Source: Gordonia aichiensis NBRC 108223
Lineage (GTDB): Bacteria > Actinomycetota > Actinomycetes > Mycobacteriales > Mycobacteriaceae
Reading direction: 5' to 3'
Length of the DNA stretch: 64,000 bases
Assembly: GCF_000332975.1 (NCBI RefSeq)
Contig: NZ_BANR01000058.1
Coordinates: forward strand, 62,001-126,000
Below, piece after piece: positions 26,605-36,171 of the stretch (its first letter is position 1; every line of letters begins with the position of its first letter). A program made the translations under genes and the position numbers. The notes beneath the pieces are model-generated. The model searched no databases. It saw only the letters and a list, made by a program, of their open reading frames with translations, and was not told the origin of the DNA.

Positions 26605-27438
26605 GTGACTGAGACCTCAGCGAGTTCAGTGCCGTCGTCTGGTGGCGCGCCGAGCTCGGGAATAGTCACCGAGGTCGATGATCGCGGGATCGCCCGCGCG
26701 ACCATTCATCGTCCGGAGCGGATGAACGCACTCAACGGCACGGCTGCTGCTGCGCTTGTCGCCTTTCTGACCACACGCTGTGCGGAGGACGACGTTCGAG
26801 CGGTGATCATCGACGGTGCGGGTGGGAACTTCAGTACCGGCGCCGACATCCGCGACCTCGCGGCGGACTCGGCGAGGAATGGTGGGATCGACGAGAGCAG
26901 CGCCGCGTCGGTGATAGGGGGCGGGTCGACGTTGGCCCGCGCGGTGCGCTCGGTCGCGGTGCCGGTGGTTGCCTCGGTCGACGGTGCGGCCGTCGGCATC
27001 GGGGCCTCGTTGGCGTTCGCCTCCGACCTCATCATCGCCACCAGGCGGTCGTACTTTCTTCTGGCGTTCACCAACATCGGCCTCATGCCCGACGGGGGTG
27101 CCACTCAGACGGTGGCCACCGCCATCGGCCGCGCACGCGCCAACCGACTTGTCCTGCTCGGTGAAAAGCTGTACGCCCCTGAGGCGTTCGACGCCGGGTT
27201 GATCAGTGGGCTTGTCGAGGACAGGGCCGCTCTCGACACGGAGATCGGCGGTGTGGCCACGCGCTTCGCGCAGAGTTCGAGTCAGGCGTTGCGACTGGCG
27301 AAGGCCGCGCTCGACGCCAACACCCTCGCGGGGTTCGAGGCAACTCTCACGCGCGAGACCGACGGCCAGACCCGATTGCTGCAATCACACGAATTCCAGG
27401 CGGCCATCGCCGCGTTCAGCACCACACGCCGTCACTGA
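26605..27438 (+). CDS. Enoyl-CoA hydratase/isomerase (crotonase family)
   Basis: A 277-aa crotonase-fold protein. The oxyanion-hole segment is GAGGNFSTGADIRDL. Of the two catalytic glutamates of classical hydratase, the first is replaced in VGIGASLAFASD and the second by Asp in LMPDGGATQ, the pattern of PaaG-like isomerases. An isomerase or unusual hydratase is thus more likely than standard enoyl-CoA hydratase. GTG 26605 is chosen as the start; the frame is open upstream from 26521. The gene is 26 bases before the CoA ligase, so they form an operon. Confidence 0.85.
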   Translation: MTETSASSVPSSGGAPSSGIVTEVDDRGIARATIHRPERMNALNGTAAAALVAFLTTRCAEDDVRAVIIDGAGGNFSTGADIRDLAADSARNGGIDESSAASVIGGGSTLARAVRSVAVPVVASVDGAAVGIGASLAFASDLIIATRRSYFLLAFTNIGLMPDGGATQTVATAIGRARANRLVLLGEKLYAPEAFDAGLISGLVEDRAALDTEIGGVATRFAQSSSQALRLAKAALDANTLAGFEATLTRETDGQTRLLQSHEFQAAIAAFSTTRRH

Positions 27439-27464
27439 CGTCGAGAAAACCGAGGAGAGTTTCC

Positions 27465-29066
27465 ATGACCGTGACCGTCGACTCCGGGCAAGATCTCAAT
27501 ACCGAGCCACTGCGTTCTCGCCGCAACCACTGGAACAACCAGATTCGACGACACGCGATGATGCAGCCCGATGCTCCGGCACTGAAGTTCCTCGGTGCCA
27601 CGACGACGTGGAAGCAGCTCGACGAGCGCACTCATGCGTTCGCCGCGGCGCTGAGTCGTCGGGGAGTGGGCTTCGGCGACAGGGTGCTGATGGTTCTGCT
27701 CAACCGAGCCGAGTACGTCGAAGCGATCCTGGGCGCCAACATCATCGGCGCGATTCCGGTGCCGGTCAACGTGAGGATGAGTCCAGCCGAGATCGCCTTC
27801 CTCGTGACCGACAGCGGTGCCCGCACGATCGTGACGGAGACGATGTTGGCTCCGTTGGCCGACGCGGTCGTCGCGGCGACCGGCGACGTCGACCGGGTGA
27901 TCGTCGTCGGCGGTTCGGACAATGATGCGCATCTCGATTACGCCGACCTCATCGCAGAGGACGCGTCGGACCTGCCGGAGATCGACATCCCGGAAGAGAC
28001 CGTGGCCCTGATCATGTACACGTCGGGGACGACGGGGAAACCCAAGGGTGCCATGTTGACTCACACGAATATGCAGTCACAGGCGCTCACCTGTCTGCAG
28101 GCGCTGCACACCCGACGTGACGACATCGGCGCAGGCGTCGCACCGATGTTCCACATCGCGGGGATCGGTGCCATGGCACCGCTGTTCTACATGGGCGCGA
28201 CCTCGGTGATCCATCCCCTCGGGGCGTTCGACCCCGACGACATGCTCGACATGTGTGAGCGTGAGGGCATCACGTCGATCTTCCTCGTGCCCGCGCAGTG
28301 GCAGGCGGTCTGCGCCGCGCAGCAGGCGAAACCGCGGGACGTGAAGTTCCGTGTGATCAGTTGGGGGGCCGCACCCGCGTCGGACACCGTGCTCAACGCG
28401 ATGAACGAGACCTTTCCGAATGCACTGAACGTCGCCGTGTTCGGGCAGACCGAGATGTCGCCGATCACGTGTGTGCTCGACGGGGCTGACGCCCTACGCA
28501 AACTCGGGTCGATCGGCAAGGTGGTGCCGGCGGTCACCGCGCGCGTCGTCGATCCGATGATGAACGACGTGCCCGACGGTGAGATCGGGGAGATCGTGTA
28601 CCGCGGGTCGAACATGATGCTGGGGTACTGGCAGAACCCGCAGGGCACCGAGGACGCCTTCCGCGGGGGCTGGTTCCACTCCGGTGATCTCGTTCGACGC
28701 GACGAGGAGGGCTTCCTCTACGTGGTCGACCGAGCCAAGGACATGATCATCTCCGGTGGAGAGAACGTCTACTGCGCCGAGGTCGAGAACGTTCTCTACG
28801 GCCACCCCAGGATCGCCGAGGCCGCGGTGATCGGCAGAGCGGACCCGAAGTGGGGCGAGGTCCCCGTCGCGGTGGTGGTGACCGTCGACGGAGGCGATCT
28901 GACTCTCGACGAACTCGGGGCGTATCTCGACGAGAACCTGGCGAGGTTCAAGCAGCCCAAGGACATCGTTCTCGTCGACGAATTGCCCCGAAACGCAGGT
29001 GGCAAGGTCGTCAAACCGCGCCTGCGCGAGACCTACGGAAGCAAGGACGCGGGTCTGGCGAAGTGA
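27465..29066 (+). CDS. fadD5: Fatty-acyl/steroid-acid CoA ligase, FadD5-like
   Basis: A 533-aa ANL-superfamily adenylating enzyme that activates a carboxylic acid to its CoA thioester. P-loop YTSGTTGKPKGAM is near residue 185; GQTEMSP, WFHSGDL and DMIISGGENVYCAE are the other core motifs, and the catalytic Lys is in the C-terminal GGKVVK. The whole sequence closely parallels FadD5 (Rv0166), including NWVNQ/RHA-MQPDAPAL at the start. FadD5 is linked to the mce1 operon and lipid recycling. GAGGAG lies upstream of the ATG. Confidence 0.88.
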   Translation: MTVTVDSGQDLNTEPLRSRRNHWNNQIRRHAMMQPDAPALKFLGATTTWKQLDERTHAFAAALSRRGVGFGDRVLMVLLNRAEYVEAILGANIIGAIPVPVNVRMSPAEIAFLVTDSGARTIVTETMLAPLADAVVAATGDVDRVIVVGGSDNDAHLDYADLIAEDASDLPEIDIPEETVALIMYTSGTTGKPKGAMLTHTNMQSQALTCLQALHTRRDDIGAGVAPMFHIAGIGAMAPLFYMGATSVIHPLGAFDPDDMLDMCEREGITSIFLVPAQWQAVCAAQQAKPRDVKFRVISWGAAPASDTVLNAMNETFPNALNVAVFGQTEMSPITCVLDGADALRKLGSIGKVVPAVTARVVDPMMNDVPDGEIGEIVYRGSNMMLGYWQNPQGTEDAFRGGWFHSGDLVRRDEEGFLYVVDRAKDMIISGGENVYCAEVENVLYGHPRIAEAAVIGRADPKWGEVPVAVVVTVDGGDLTLDELGAYLDENLARFKQPKDIVLVDELPRNAGGKVVKPRLRETYGSKDAGLAK

Positions 29067-29080
29067 ACGTCGCCAAAAAG

Positions 29081-29094
29081 TAGAACACGTTCCA
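29081..29094. promoter_or_regulatory. KstR-type operator upstream of the alcohol dehydrogenase
   Basis: TAGAACACGTTCCA fits the published KstR pattern TnnAACnnGTTnnA at every fixed position. It lies 18 bases upstream of a TATCGT -10 box (29113-29118), where it would cover the -35 region of the following gene. Confidence 0.65.
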
Positions 29095-29187
29095 TTTTCG
29101 ACGAAAAGTGACTATCGTCTCAAGAGGGACGCTCGGGCCGCCTCATCACGGAGGCGTGGGCGTGACGACGACAAGCGGAGGGCATGA

Positions 29188-30318
29188 ATGAAGACCAAGG
29201 GTGCGTTGCTACGGGAACTCAACCAGCCGTGGGAGATCGAAGAGATCGAGATCGGTGATCCCAAGGCGCACGAGATCAAGATCCGGATGGAAGCAGCCGG
29301 GATGTGTCACTCCGATCATCACCTCATGACCGGCGGCATCCCGATGGCGGGCTTCCCGATCCTCGGCGGCCACGAGGGTGCGGGTGTCATCGAGGAACTC
29401 GGTGAGGGTGTTACCGACTTCGAGGTCGGCGACCACGTCGTCCTTTCCTTCATCCCGTCGTGCGGTAAGTGTCCGTCGTGCAGGTCGGGTCTGGCGAACC
29501 TGTGCGACTTAGGCGCGATGCTTCTGCAGGGTGAAGCCGTGTCCGACAACACCTTCCGTATCCACACCGCGAAGGGCGAGAACGTCTATCCGATGACGCT
29601 GCTCGGCACGTTCGCGCCCTACATGGTGGTGCACGAGGCGTCGGTGGTGAAGATCGACAAGGACATCCCGTTCGAGGTGGCGGCGCTGGTGGGCTGCGGC
29701 ATACCCACCGGCTACGGATCGGCCACCCGCAGCGGTGACGTGCGCCCCGGCGAGGACGTGGCAATCGTCGGTGTCGGCGGTGTCGGAACCGCGGCGCTGC
29801 AGGGTGCGGTGATCGCGGGGGCGCGCAACATCTTCGCGATCGACCCGGTCGAGTGGAAGCGCGAACAGGCGCTGAAGTTCGGCGCGACCGCTGCTTACGC
29901 GTCGATCGAGGAAGCCGCGGGCGCGATCGCCGAAACCACCCACGGTGCCATGTGTCAGAAGGTCATCGTGACCGTCGGCGAGGTGCACGGCAAGGACGTC
30001 GACAGCTGGATGGGCATCACCGCGAAAGCGGGTACGTGTGTGCTGACGGGCATGGGGAACATGCTCGAGACCGACGTGACGCTGAACCTGTCGATGCTCA
30101 CACTGCTGCAGAAGAACCTGCAGGGCACCATCTTTGGTGGCGCGAACCCCAAACTCGATATTCCGCAACTGCTTTCGATGTACAAGATCGGCAAGCTCAA
30201 CATCGACGACATGATCACCCGGCAGTACCGGCTCGACCAGATCAACCAGGGTTACCAGGACATGCTCGACGGTAAGAACATTCGCGGCGTCATCCGCTAC
30301 ACCGACGAGGATCACTGA
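29188..30318 (+). CDS. NDMA-dependent (mycofactocin-type) alcohol dehydrogenase
   Basis: A 376-aa zinc-dependent medium-chain dehydrogenase. Catalytic zinc ligands are C40 (GMCHSDH), H62-E63 (GGHEG) and C170 (LVGCGIP); structural zinc ligands are C92, C95, C98 and C106. The dinucleotide motif is VGVGGVG near 195. It matches the group typified by AdhE1 (Rv0162c) and Rxyl_3153, whose members keep NADH bound and need nitrosodimethylaniline in vitro or mycofactocin in vivo as acceptor. GGAGGG precedes the ATG. The KstR-like site suggests control by the sterol regulator. Confidence 0.85.
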   Translation: MKTKGALLRELNQPWEIEEIEIGDPKAHEIKIRMEAAGMCHSDHHLMTGGIPMAGFPILGGHEGAGVIEELGEGVTDFEVGDHVVLSFIPSCGKCPSCRSGLANLCDLGAMLLQGEAVSDNTFRIHTAKGENVYPMTLLGTFAPYMVVHEASVVKIDKDIPFEVAALVGCGIPTGYGSATRSGDVRPGEDVAIVGVGGVGTAALQGAVIAGARNIFAIDPVEWKREQALKFGATAAYASIEEAAGAIAETTHGAMCQKVIVTVGEVHGKDVDSWMGITAKAGTCVLTGMGNMLETDVTLNLSMLTLLQKNLQGTIFGGANPKLDIPQLLSMYKIGKLNIDDMITRQYRLDQINQGYQDMLDGKNIRGVIRYTDEDH

Positions 30319-30346
30319 TCGTCGTCGACCGGTAACGTGGGTTGTC

Positions 30347-31162
30347 GTGAGTGTTCTCGACGCCCTCGGTACCTGGCCGGTCGACAATGTCGCCGCCGCG
30401 ATCGTCACCGGTGAGGAGGTCGTCGCATACGGAGACACCACGCGCATCTACGAACTCGCCTCGGTCACCAAACTCCTGGTGGCCGAGGCGGTTCTCGTTG
30501 CCGTTGAGGAGGGGGCCGTCGAACTCGACGACGCCGCGGGCCCTCCCGGCGCGACCATCGCCCACCTCCTCGCACATGCTTCGGGGCTCGCCTTTGACGC
30601 TCGCGAGGTCGAGGCAGGAGTAGGTGAGAAGCGCATCTACTCCAGTGCGGGTTTCGAAGTACTCGCCGAGACCGTCGAGTCGGCGACCGACATCGCATTC
30701 GCCGACTATCTCGCCGAGGCGGTGTGTGTACCACTCGGACTGTCGTCGACGACGCTTGACGGACCCGCGGGGCACGGCGCACGGTCGAGCGTCGACGATC
30801 TCGCCGCCGTCGCCGCAGAGCTGTTGCAGCCGCATCTGCTGTCGGCGGAACTCGCCGAGAGTGCGCACTCGGTGTGGTTCCCGGGGATCGACGGTTTCGT
30901 GCCCGGCTACGGAAAGCACAAGCCGAACGACTGGGGACTCGGGTTCGAGATCCGTTCGCACAAGTCACCGCACTGGACCGGGACCCGCAACTCGCCGTCG
31001 ACCTTTGGTCACTTCGGCCAATCGGGAACCTATCTGTGGGTGGATCCCGAGTTGGGCGCCGCATGCGTCGTGCTCACCGACCGGCCGTTCGGTGCGTGGG
31101 CCAAGCCGCTGTGGGCCGAGTTCAACGACACGATCGTCGATACCCTCGTCGCCGACGACTGA
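30347..31162 (+). CDS. Beta-lactamase-fold serine hydrolase
   Basis: A 271-aa class C beta-lactamase/esterase homologue. SxxK is S39-V-T-K42, the YxS/N motif is Y98-S-S, and the KTG-like box is replaced by HFGQSGT near residue 222. It is short for the family (about 380 aa for AmpC) and has no signal peptide, so it acts in the cytoplasm, probably as an esterase or amidase and not a resistance enzyme. TAACGT eight bases before GTG 30347 suggests a leaderless mRNA. Confidence 0.78.
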   Translation: MSVLDALGTWPVDNVAAAIVTGEEVVAYGDTTRIYELASVTKLLVAEAVLVAVEEGAVELDDAAGPPGATIAHLLAHASGLAFDAREVEAGVGEKRIYSSAGFEVLAETVESATDIAFADYLAEAVCVPLGLSSTTLDGPAGHGARSSVDDLAAVAAELLQPHLLSAELAESAHSVWFPGIDGFVPGYGKHKPNDWGLGFEIRSHKSPHWTGTRNSPSTFGHFGQSGTYLWVDPELGAACVVLTDRPFGAWAKPLWAEFNDTIVDTLVADD

Positions 31163-31338
31163 CGGTCTCTGTCGACGCACCCCGGGGCGACTCTGTGAAT
31201 CAGTAATTCACATCAATCATCTCCGGAAACTAGCGCAACACGTACAACATCAGGCACAATAAACAACACGAGTGTGATATCCGCTGTCGCGAGGTGTGTT
31301 GGGGAAGACGTTCCTCGTCGACAACGGAGGTGAACAAG

Positions 31339-31857
31339 GTGCGCAATCTGAACCAGTTTGCGGACATGACGACCGGAGTGGTGTACATCCACTCAGCGCA
31401 GGCTGCGCTGTGCCCACATGTGGAGTGGGCTCTGTCGTCGACCCTGAATGCGCGGGCCAACCTGAAGTGGTCCGCGCAAGACGCCGACCCCGGCATGCAG
31501 CGGGCCACCGTTGACTGGATGGGGCCGGTGGGTACTGCTGCTCGTTTGGCGAATGCGCTGCGCGAGTGGTCGTCGCTGCGCTTCGAGGTGACCGAAAATC
31601 CCAGTGAGGGCGTCGACGGGGAGCGGTTCAGTTATGTTCCGGGCCTCGGCCTGTGGCGCGGTTCGACGAGCGCCAACGGCGACGTGATCATCGGCGAGAT
31701 GCAGTTGCGCTCGCTCATCGAGGCCCAGCCGGACAGTGCGGGCCTCGCGGGCGAACTCGAAGCCGCGCTTGGCACCGCGTGGGACGACGCGCTCGAGGCG
31801 TATCGCATGGGCGGTGCCGGCGCTGAGGTGACCTGGCTGACGCAACGCGTCGGTTGA
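31339..31857 (+). CDS. DUF3145 family protein
   Basis: A 172-aa cytoplasmic actinobacterial protein. The core TTGVVYIHSAQAALCPHVEW, LKWSAQDA, VDWMGPVGTAARL and RFSYVPGLGLWRG is highly typical of DUF3145. GGAGG ends eight bases before GTG 31339; an internal ATG at 31366 would delete conserved residues. The function is unknown; its neighbourhood next to accD6 is conserved in mycolic-acid bacteria, and it ends before a strong bidirectional terminator. Confidence 0.88.
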   Translation: MRNLNQFADMTTGVVYIHSAQAALCPHVEWALSSTLNARANLKWSAQDADPGMQRATVDWMGPVGTAARLANALREWSSLRFEVTENPSEGVDGERFSYVPGLGLWRGSTSANGDVIIGEMQLRSLIEAQPDSAGLAGELEAALGTAWDDALEAYRMGGAGAEVTWLTQRVG

Positions 31858-31905
31858 ACCACATCGGAGTTGGTGACCTACCTCCGATCACCGACCCGAC
31901 ACGCT

Positions 31906-31941
31906 GATTCGGCCCCGGCAGAGTACTGCCGGGGCCGAATC
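31906..31941. terminator. Bidirectional terminator between DUF3145 and accD6
   Basis: A perfect 15-bp stem (GATTCGGCCCCGGCA with its complement) with loop GAGTAC between two convergent genes. Confidence 0.88.
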
Positions 31942-31982
31942 GTGTTGTGCAGAACGCGCGGCGACGCAGTCGCCGCCTCCAC

Positions 31983-33434
31983 TCACAGCGGAATGTTTTT
32001 ATGCCGTCCGCGCCGTGCCGGCGCCGATGCCAGTGCTTCGGCGATGATGCTGCGGGTTTTGGCGGGATCGATCACCTCGTCGACAACGCCTATCGCCTGT
32101 GCTCGGTCGAGTCCGCCTGCAATCTGTTCGTGTTCGACGGCGAGGCGCTCGTGCAGTGCGTCGCGTTCGTGGTCGGGTGCAGCGGCGAGCGCTTTCTTGT
32201 GCAGGATGCCGACTGCTGCCTTGGCTCCCATGACGGCGACCTCGGAGCCGGGCCACGCGAAGACGGCCGTGGCGCCGAGTGCCCGTGAGTTCATGGCGAT
32301 GTAGGCGCCGCCGTAGATCTTGCGGGTCACCAGCGTGACGCGCGGGACCGTGCATTCCGCGAAGGCGTGTAGCAGTTTCGCGCCGCGTCGGACAACGCCG
32401 TTCCATTCCTGACCGACACCAGGTAGGTAGCCGGGAACATCGGTGATGACGATCAGCGGGATGCCGAACGCGTCGCAGAGGCGCACGAACCGCGCGGCCT
32501 TCTCGGCACTTTCGGAGTTCAGGCAGCCGCCCATGCGCAGCGGGTTGTTGGCGACGACCCCGACGCTGCGCCCGGAGAGCCTGCCGAAGCCGACGACGAT
32601 GTTAGGAGCCCACTTTGCTTGCAGCTCTTCAAAACTCGAAATCTCGGTGCGGCCGTCGGCGGCCAGTTGGGTGTCGAGGAGCTTGGAGACGATGGGGTGT
32701 ACGTCGTAAGCGCGGCGTGGCGATTCGGGCAGCAGTGCCTGTAGGTCGGAGTCGCCTGCCTCGGCCTGCTCGCGGTTGAAGTGACCCTGTGCGCTGAATG
32801 TCGAGACGAGTCGTCGTGCGCGCCAGTACGCATCGGGTTCGGAGTCGGCGGTGATGTGACTGACCCCGGACTTCTTGCCGTGGGTGTGCGGGCCACCGAG
32901 CGACTCCATGTCGACCGATTCTCCGGTGACACTGCGGACGACGTCGGGGCCGGTCACGAAGACCCGTCCGGCCGGGGCCATGATCACGACGTCTGTCAGT
33001 GCCGGTCCATACGCCGCGCCGCCTGCAGCGAACCCGACGACGACGGAGATCTGCGGGATGTATCCGGACGCCCTCACCATCGCCTCGAACACCCCACCGA
33101 CGGCGTGCAGTGCTTCGACACCCTCGGCGAGGCGCGCACCGCCCGAGTGCCAGATGCCGACGACCGGCGCCTGCTCTGAGATCGCGGTATCGATGGCGTT
33201 GACGATGTGGGCGCATCCGACGATGCCCATCGCGCCACCCATGACGGTGCCGTCGGTGCAGTAGGCGACGGTGCGGACGCCGTGGACGAGACCGACCGCG
33301 GCCTGGACGCCCGAGTGATCTCGTGGGTGGAGGAGATCGAGGGTGCCCTCGTCGAAGAAGTTGGTCAGACGCAGCATCGGATCGCGAGGGTCCACTGCAT
33401 CCTCGTGGCCGGTGATGGGGGCCAGTGTGGTCAT
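31983..33434 (-). CDS. accD6: Acyl-CoA carboxylase carboxyltransferase AccD6
   Basis: A 483-aa carboxyltransferase beta subunit that makes malonyl-CoA for FAS-II. Two crotonase-like halves are seen: GGAMGIVGCAH, HSGGARLAEG and GYIPQISVVVGFAAGGAAY in the first; VVANNPLRMGG, DVPGYLPG and KIYGGAYIAMNSRALGA in the second. RBS GGAGA precedes ATG 33434. It is the last gene of the fabD-acpM-kasA-accD6 series, as Rv2247 is in M. tuberculosis, but the long hairpin upstream may make its expression partly independent. Confidence 0.93.
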   Translation of the reverse strand: MTTLAPITGHEDAVDPRDPMLRLTNFFDEGTLDLLHPRDHSGVQAAVGLVHGVRTVAYCTDGTVMGGAMGIVGCAHIVNAIDTAISEQAPVVGIWHSGGARLAEGVEALHAVGGVFEAMVRASGYIPQISVVVGFAAGGAAYGPALTDVVIMAPAGRVFVTGPDVVRSVTGESVDMESLGGPHTHGKKSGVSHITADSEPDAYWRARRLVSTFSAQGHFNREQAEAGDSDLQALLPESPRRAYDVHPIVSKLLDTQLAADGRTEISSFEELQAKWAPNIVVGFGRLSGRSVGVVANNPLRMGGCLNSESAEKAARFVRLCDAFGIPLIVITDVPGYLPGVGQEWNGVVRRGAKLLHAFAECTVPRVTLVTRKIYGGAYIAMNSRALGATAVFAWPGSEVAVMGAKAAVGILHKKALAAAPDHERDALHERLAVEHEQIAGGLDRAQAIGVVDEVIDPAKTRSIIAEALASAPARRGRHKNIPL

Positions 33435-33469
33435 CGCTGTCTCCTACTGCTGCGGTGCGATGGTGCTCG

Positions 33470-33526
33470 ACCGCGACGTCGACGATCCGGTGTCGTCACG
33501 GACATCGGAATCGTCGACGTCGCGGT
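33470..33526 (-). other. Long hairpin between kasA and accD6
   Basis: Two perfect 17-base complementary arms (ACCGCGACGTCGACGAT and its complement) enclose 23 bases in the 106-base gap between kasA and accD6. There is no U-tract. It could be an attenuator, a processing or stability element, or a site bound as DNA. Confidence 0.7.
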
Positions 33527-33540
33527 TGTCGAGATGTGAC

Positions 33541-34812
33541 TCAGTAGCGCCCGATGGCCAGCGCCACGTTATGTCCACCGAATCCAAATGAGTTGTTCAG
33601 GGCGTAGTCGATCTGCCCATACCGTGCCTCGCCATGCACGACGTCGATGTCGCCGCACTCGGGGTCGAGGTTCTCCAGATTCAGCGTCGGCGGGATCACG
33701 CCTTCTTCGACGCTCTTGATCGTCAGCACCGACTCGAGCGCACCAACCGCACCGATCGAGTGACCGAGTGCGGACTTGGGTGCGTAGATCGCAGCGTGGT
33801 TGCCGACCGCCGCCGCGATGCCCGCTGCCTCGGCGGTGTCGCCGATGGGGGTCGAGGTGGCGTGAGCGTTGATGTGCGTGATGTCCGAGGGCTGCAGGCC
33901 AGCGGTCTGGATCGCCCGGGTCATGGCTCGAGCGTTGCCCTGACCGCTTGGGTCGGGTGCGACCAGATGGAAGCCATCAGACGTGATACCCGAGCCCAGG
34001 ATGCGTGCGTGGATGTGCGCCCCGCGTGCCCTGGCGTGGTCTTCACGCTCGACGATCAGCATTGCAGCGGCTTCACCGAAGACGAAGCCGTCACGATCCT
34101 TGTCGAACGGGCGCGAGGCGGCCGCGGGGTCGTCGTTGCGGGTGCTCATCGCACGCATCATCGAGAAAGCCGCGATCGGGATCGCGTCGATGTGGCCTTC
34201 GACGCCGCCCGTGACCACCATGTCGGCATCGCCGAGCACGATGTGCCGCCACGCGTGGGCGATCGCCTCGGCTCCTGACGAACACGCCGAGACCGGTGTG
34301 ATGACGCCGGCGCGGGCGCCGATGTTCAGACCGACGACTGCGGCGGGTCCGTTCGGCATCGCCATCGAGACGGCAAGCGGGGAGACCTTGCGGTAGTTGC
34401 CCGACTGCTCGATCGCCTTGACGGCGTCGACCATCGCGTCGCCGCCACCCTGGCCGGTGCCGATGACGACGGCCAGACGGTCGGGATCGACTTCGGGTTC
34501 TCCTGCCTGTGCCCAGAGCCGCTTGCTCATCACGTGAGCGATCCGCTCGACATAGGCCATGCGGCGAGCCTCGACCCGGGTCACCTCTTCTGCGGGGTCC
34601 TTGACCATCCGGCCACCGACGCGGCAGGGGAGTTCGCCGTACTTCGTGACGAAATCGTCCGTGAGCTGGCGAATGCCCGTCTCACCTGCGAGGAGGCCCT
34701 TCCAGGTCGAATCGAGGTCCTCACCGAGGGAGGTCGACGCAACCATCGACGTGACCACCACGCTGGGGAAGTTGCCCCCCAGCGTGGAGTAATCGCGGAG
34801 CGATGTGGTCAC
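33541..34812 (-). CDS. kasA: Beta-ketoacyl-ACP synthase KasA (FAS-II)
   Basis: A 423-aa elongating condensing enzyme of the mycolic-acid FAS-II system. The catalytic triad is C177 (TPVSACSSG), H317 (INAHATSTP) and H351 (LGHSIGA); K346 and the GTG loop are conserved. GTG 34812 overlaps the acpM stop. M. tuberculosis has kasA plus kasB in tandem; here only one is present, which fits genera with shorter mycolates. Confidence 0.93.
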   Translation of the reverse strand: MTTSLRDYSTLGGNFPSVVVTSMVASTSLGEDLDSTWKGLLAGETGIRQLTDDFVTKYGELPCRVGGRMVKDPAEEVTRVEARRMAYVERIAHVMSKRLWAQAGEPEVDPDRLAVVIGTGQGGGDAMVDAVKAIEQSGNYRKVSPLAVSMAMPNGPAAVVGLNIGARAGVITPVSACSSGAEAIAHAWRHIVLGDADMVVTGGVEGHIDAIPIAAFSMMRAMSTRNDDPAAASRPFDKDRDGFVFGEAAAMLIVEREDHARARGAHIHARILGSGITSDGFHLVAPDPSGQGNARAMTRAIQTAGLQPSDITHINAHATSTPIGDTAEAAGIAAAVGNHAAIYAPKSALGHSIGAVGALESVLTIKSVEEGVIPPTLNLENLDPECGDIDVVHGEARYGQIDYALNNSFGFGGHNVALAIGRY

Positions 34813-35120
34813 GAGCCGGCTTTCTGGTCGGCCTCGACCTGGGCCTGGATCGCTGCGGCAGCCTCGGGATTCTCGGACTCGAGCTTCTGGATGTAGGAAA
34901 CGGCGTCACCGACGGTGCGCAGTCCGGCGAGGTCCTCGTCGGGGATCTTCACGCCGTACTTGTCCTCGGTCTGCACGGCGATTTCCACCATCGACAGCGA
35001 GTCGATGTCGAGGTCGTCGACGAACGACTTCTCCATGGTCACCTCGGACGGCTCGATGCCGGTGACCTCTTCGATGATCTCGGCGATACCGGCGATGAGT
35101 TGTTCCTGGGTGGCAGCCAC
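34809..35120 (-). CDS. acpM: Meromycolate acyl carrier protein AcpM
   Basis: A 103-aa acyl carrier protein. Phosphopantetheine attaches to S41 in the motif DIDSLSMVE. Compared with E. coli ACP (78 aa) it has the C-terminal extension ([19 protein letters not shown]) typical of mycobacterial AcpM. It carries the growing meromycolate chain between KasA and the other FAS-II enzymes. Its stop overlaps the kasA start. Confidence 0.95.
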   Translation of the reverse strand: MAATQEQLIAGIAEIIEEVTGIEPSEVTMEKSFVDDLDIDSLSMVEIAVQTEDKYGVKIPDEDLAGLRTVGDAVSYIQKLESENPEAAAAIQAQVEADQKAGS

Positions 35121-35243
35121 TGTGTGGTTCCCTTCGTTGTGCTTGTGAATATGAATGACTCCGGAACACCGCGGGGGTTGGCCCCGTGGGTGTTTGGACC
35201 ACCGGCGAAGCCGGTCTTCCGGGGGTCGCGGCGAGCGCGACCG

Positions 35244-36143
35244 CTATCCAAGCTTCTCGATGTCCGCGGGCACCTTGAGTGCCACCGAACCGACTCCCTT
35301 GAGTTCGCGTTTGGCGATGCCGACCAGTGTTCCGGCCGGGGTCAGTTCGACGATGCTGTCGGTGCCGTGCTCGCGCATGTATGCCGAGCAGAGATCCCAG
35401 CGGACGGGGGACGTGACTTGCTCGACGAGCTTGGCCAGGGCTTCGGCGCCCGTGGTCACCGGCTGTCCGTCGGAGTTCGACAGGAGGGTACGTGTGGGAT
35501 CGGCGGGAGTGATCGACGCCGCGGCCTGTGCGACGGCGTCGCGAGCCGGCGCCATGAAGCGCGTGTGGAAGGCGCCCGCGACAGCCAGTTTGCGGGTGCG
35601 TGCCTTCTCGGGCGGGTTGGCGATCAACTCGTCGATCGCTGCGACGTCGCCCGCGGCGACGATCTGACCGACGGCGTTGCGGTTCGCGGGAACAAGGTCG
35701 AGCTCATCGAGGCGAGCCAGAACCTCGCTCTCGTCGCCGCCGAGGACCGCGGCCATCGTGGTCGGTTGCAGCGAGCACGCCTTCGCCATCTGTGCGCCGC
35801 GGACGGCGGCCAACGTGACCGCCTCGTCGAAGGTGATCACACCGGTGATGGCTGCTGCGGTGAGCTCGCCGACCGAGTGACCCGCGACGACCGCGTCGTC
35901 GGGCAACTCGTGGTTCTTGGCGTACTCGCCGAAGGCCAGCAGTGCACTCGCGACGACGAGCGGCTGGGTGACTGCGGTGTCGGTGATCTCATCGGCGGTG
36001 GCGGTCGTCCCGAGTCGTTCGAGGTCGAGTCCCGCGAGTTTGGACCAGATGGCCAGCTGGTCACGCGCGCCGGGAAGCTCTAGCCACGGAGCGAGCATGC
36101 CGGGTGTCTGTGAGCCCTGTCCGGGCGCTAGCAAGGAAAGCAC
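35244..36143 (-). CDS. fabD: Malonyl-CoA:ACP transacylase FabD
   Basis: A 299-aa transferase that loads malonate on AcpM. The nucleophile is S90 in AGHSVGE; the opening LLAPGQGSQTPGML and QIVAAG are typical, and GAFHTRFM contains the catalytic His. GTG 36143 gives the same start as M. tuberculosis FabD; GTG 36158, directly after GAAGG, is an alternative adding five residues. It is the first gene of the FAS-II operon and has a long leader rich in repeats. Confidence 0.92.
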   Translation of the reverse strand: MLSLLAPGQGSQTPGMLAPWLELPGARDQLAIWSKLAGLDLERLGTTATADEITDTAVTQPLVVASALLAFGEYAKNHELPDDAVVAGHSVGELTAAAITGVITFDEAVTLAAVRGAQMAKACSLQPTTMAAVLGGDESEVLARLDELDLVPANRNAVGQIVAAGDVAAIDELIANPPEKARTRKLAVAGAFHTRFMAPARDAVAQAAASITPADPTRTLLSNSDGQPVTTGAEALAKLVEQVTSPVRWDLCSAYMREHGTDSIVELTPAGTLVGIAKRELKGVGSVALKVPADIEKLG

Positions 36144-36171
36144 GTGACCAGAGAACACCCTTCAGCGTGGA

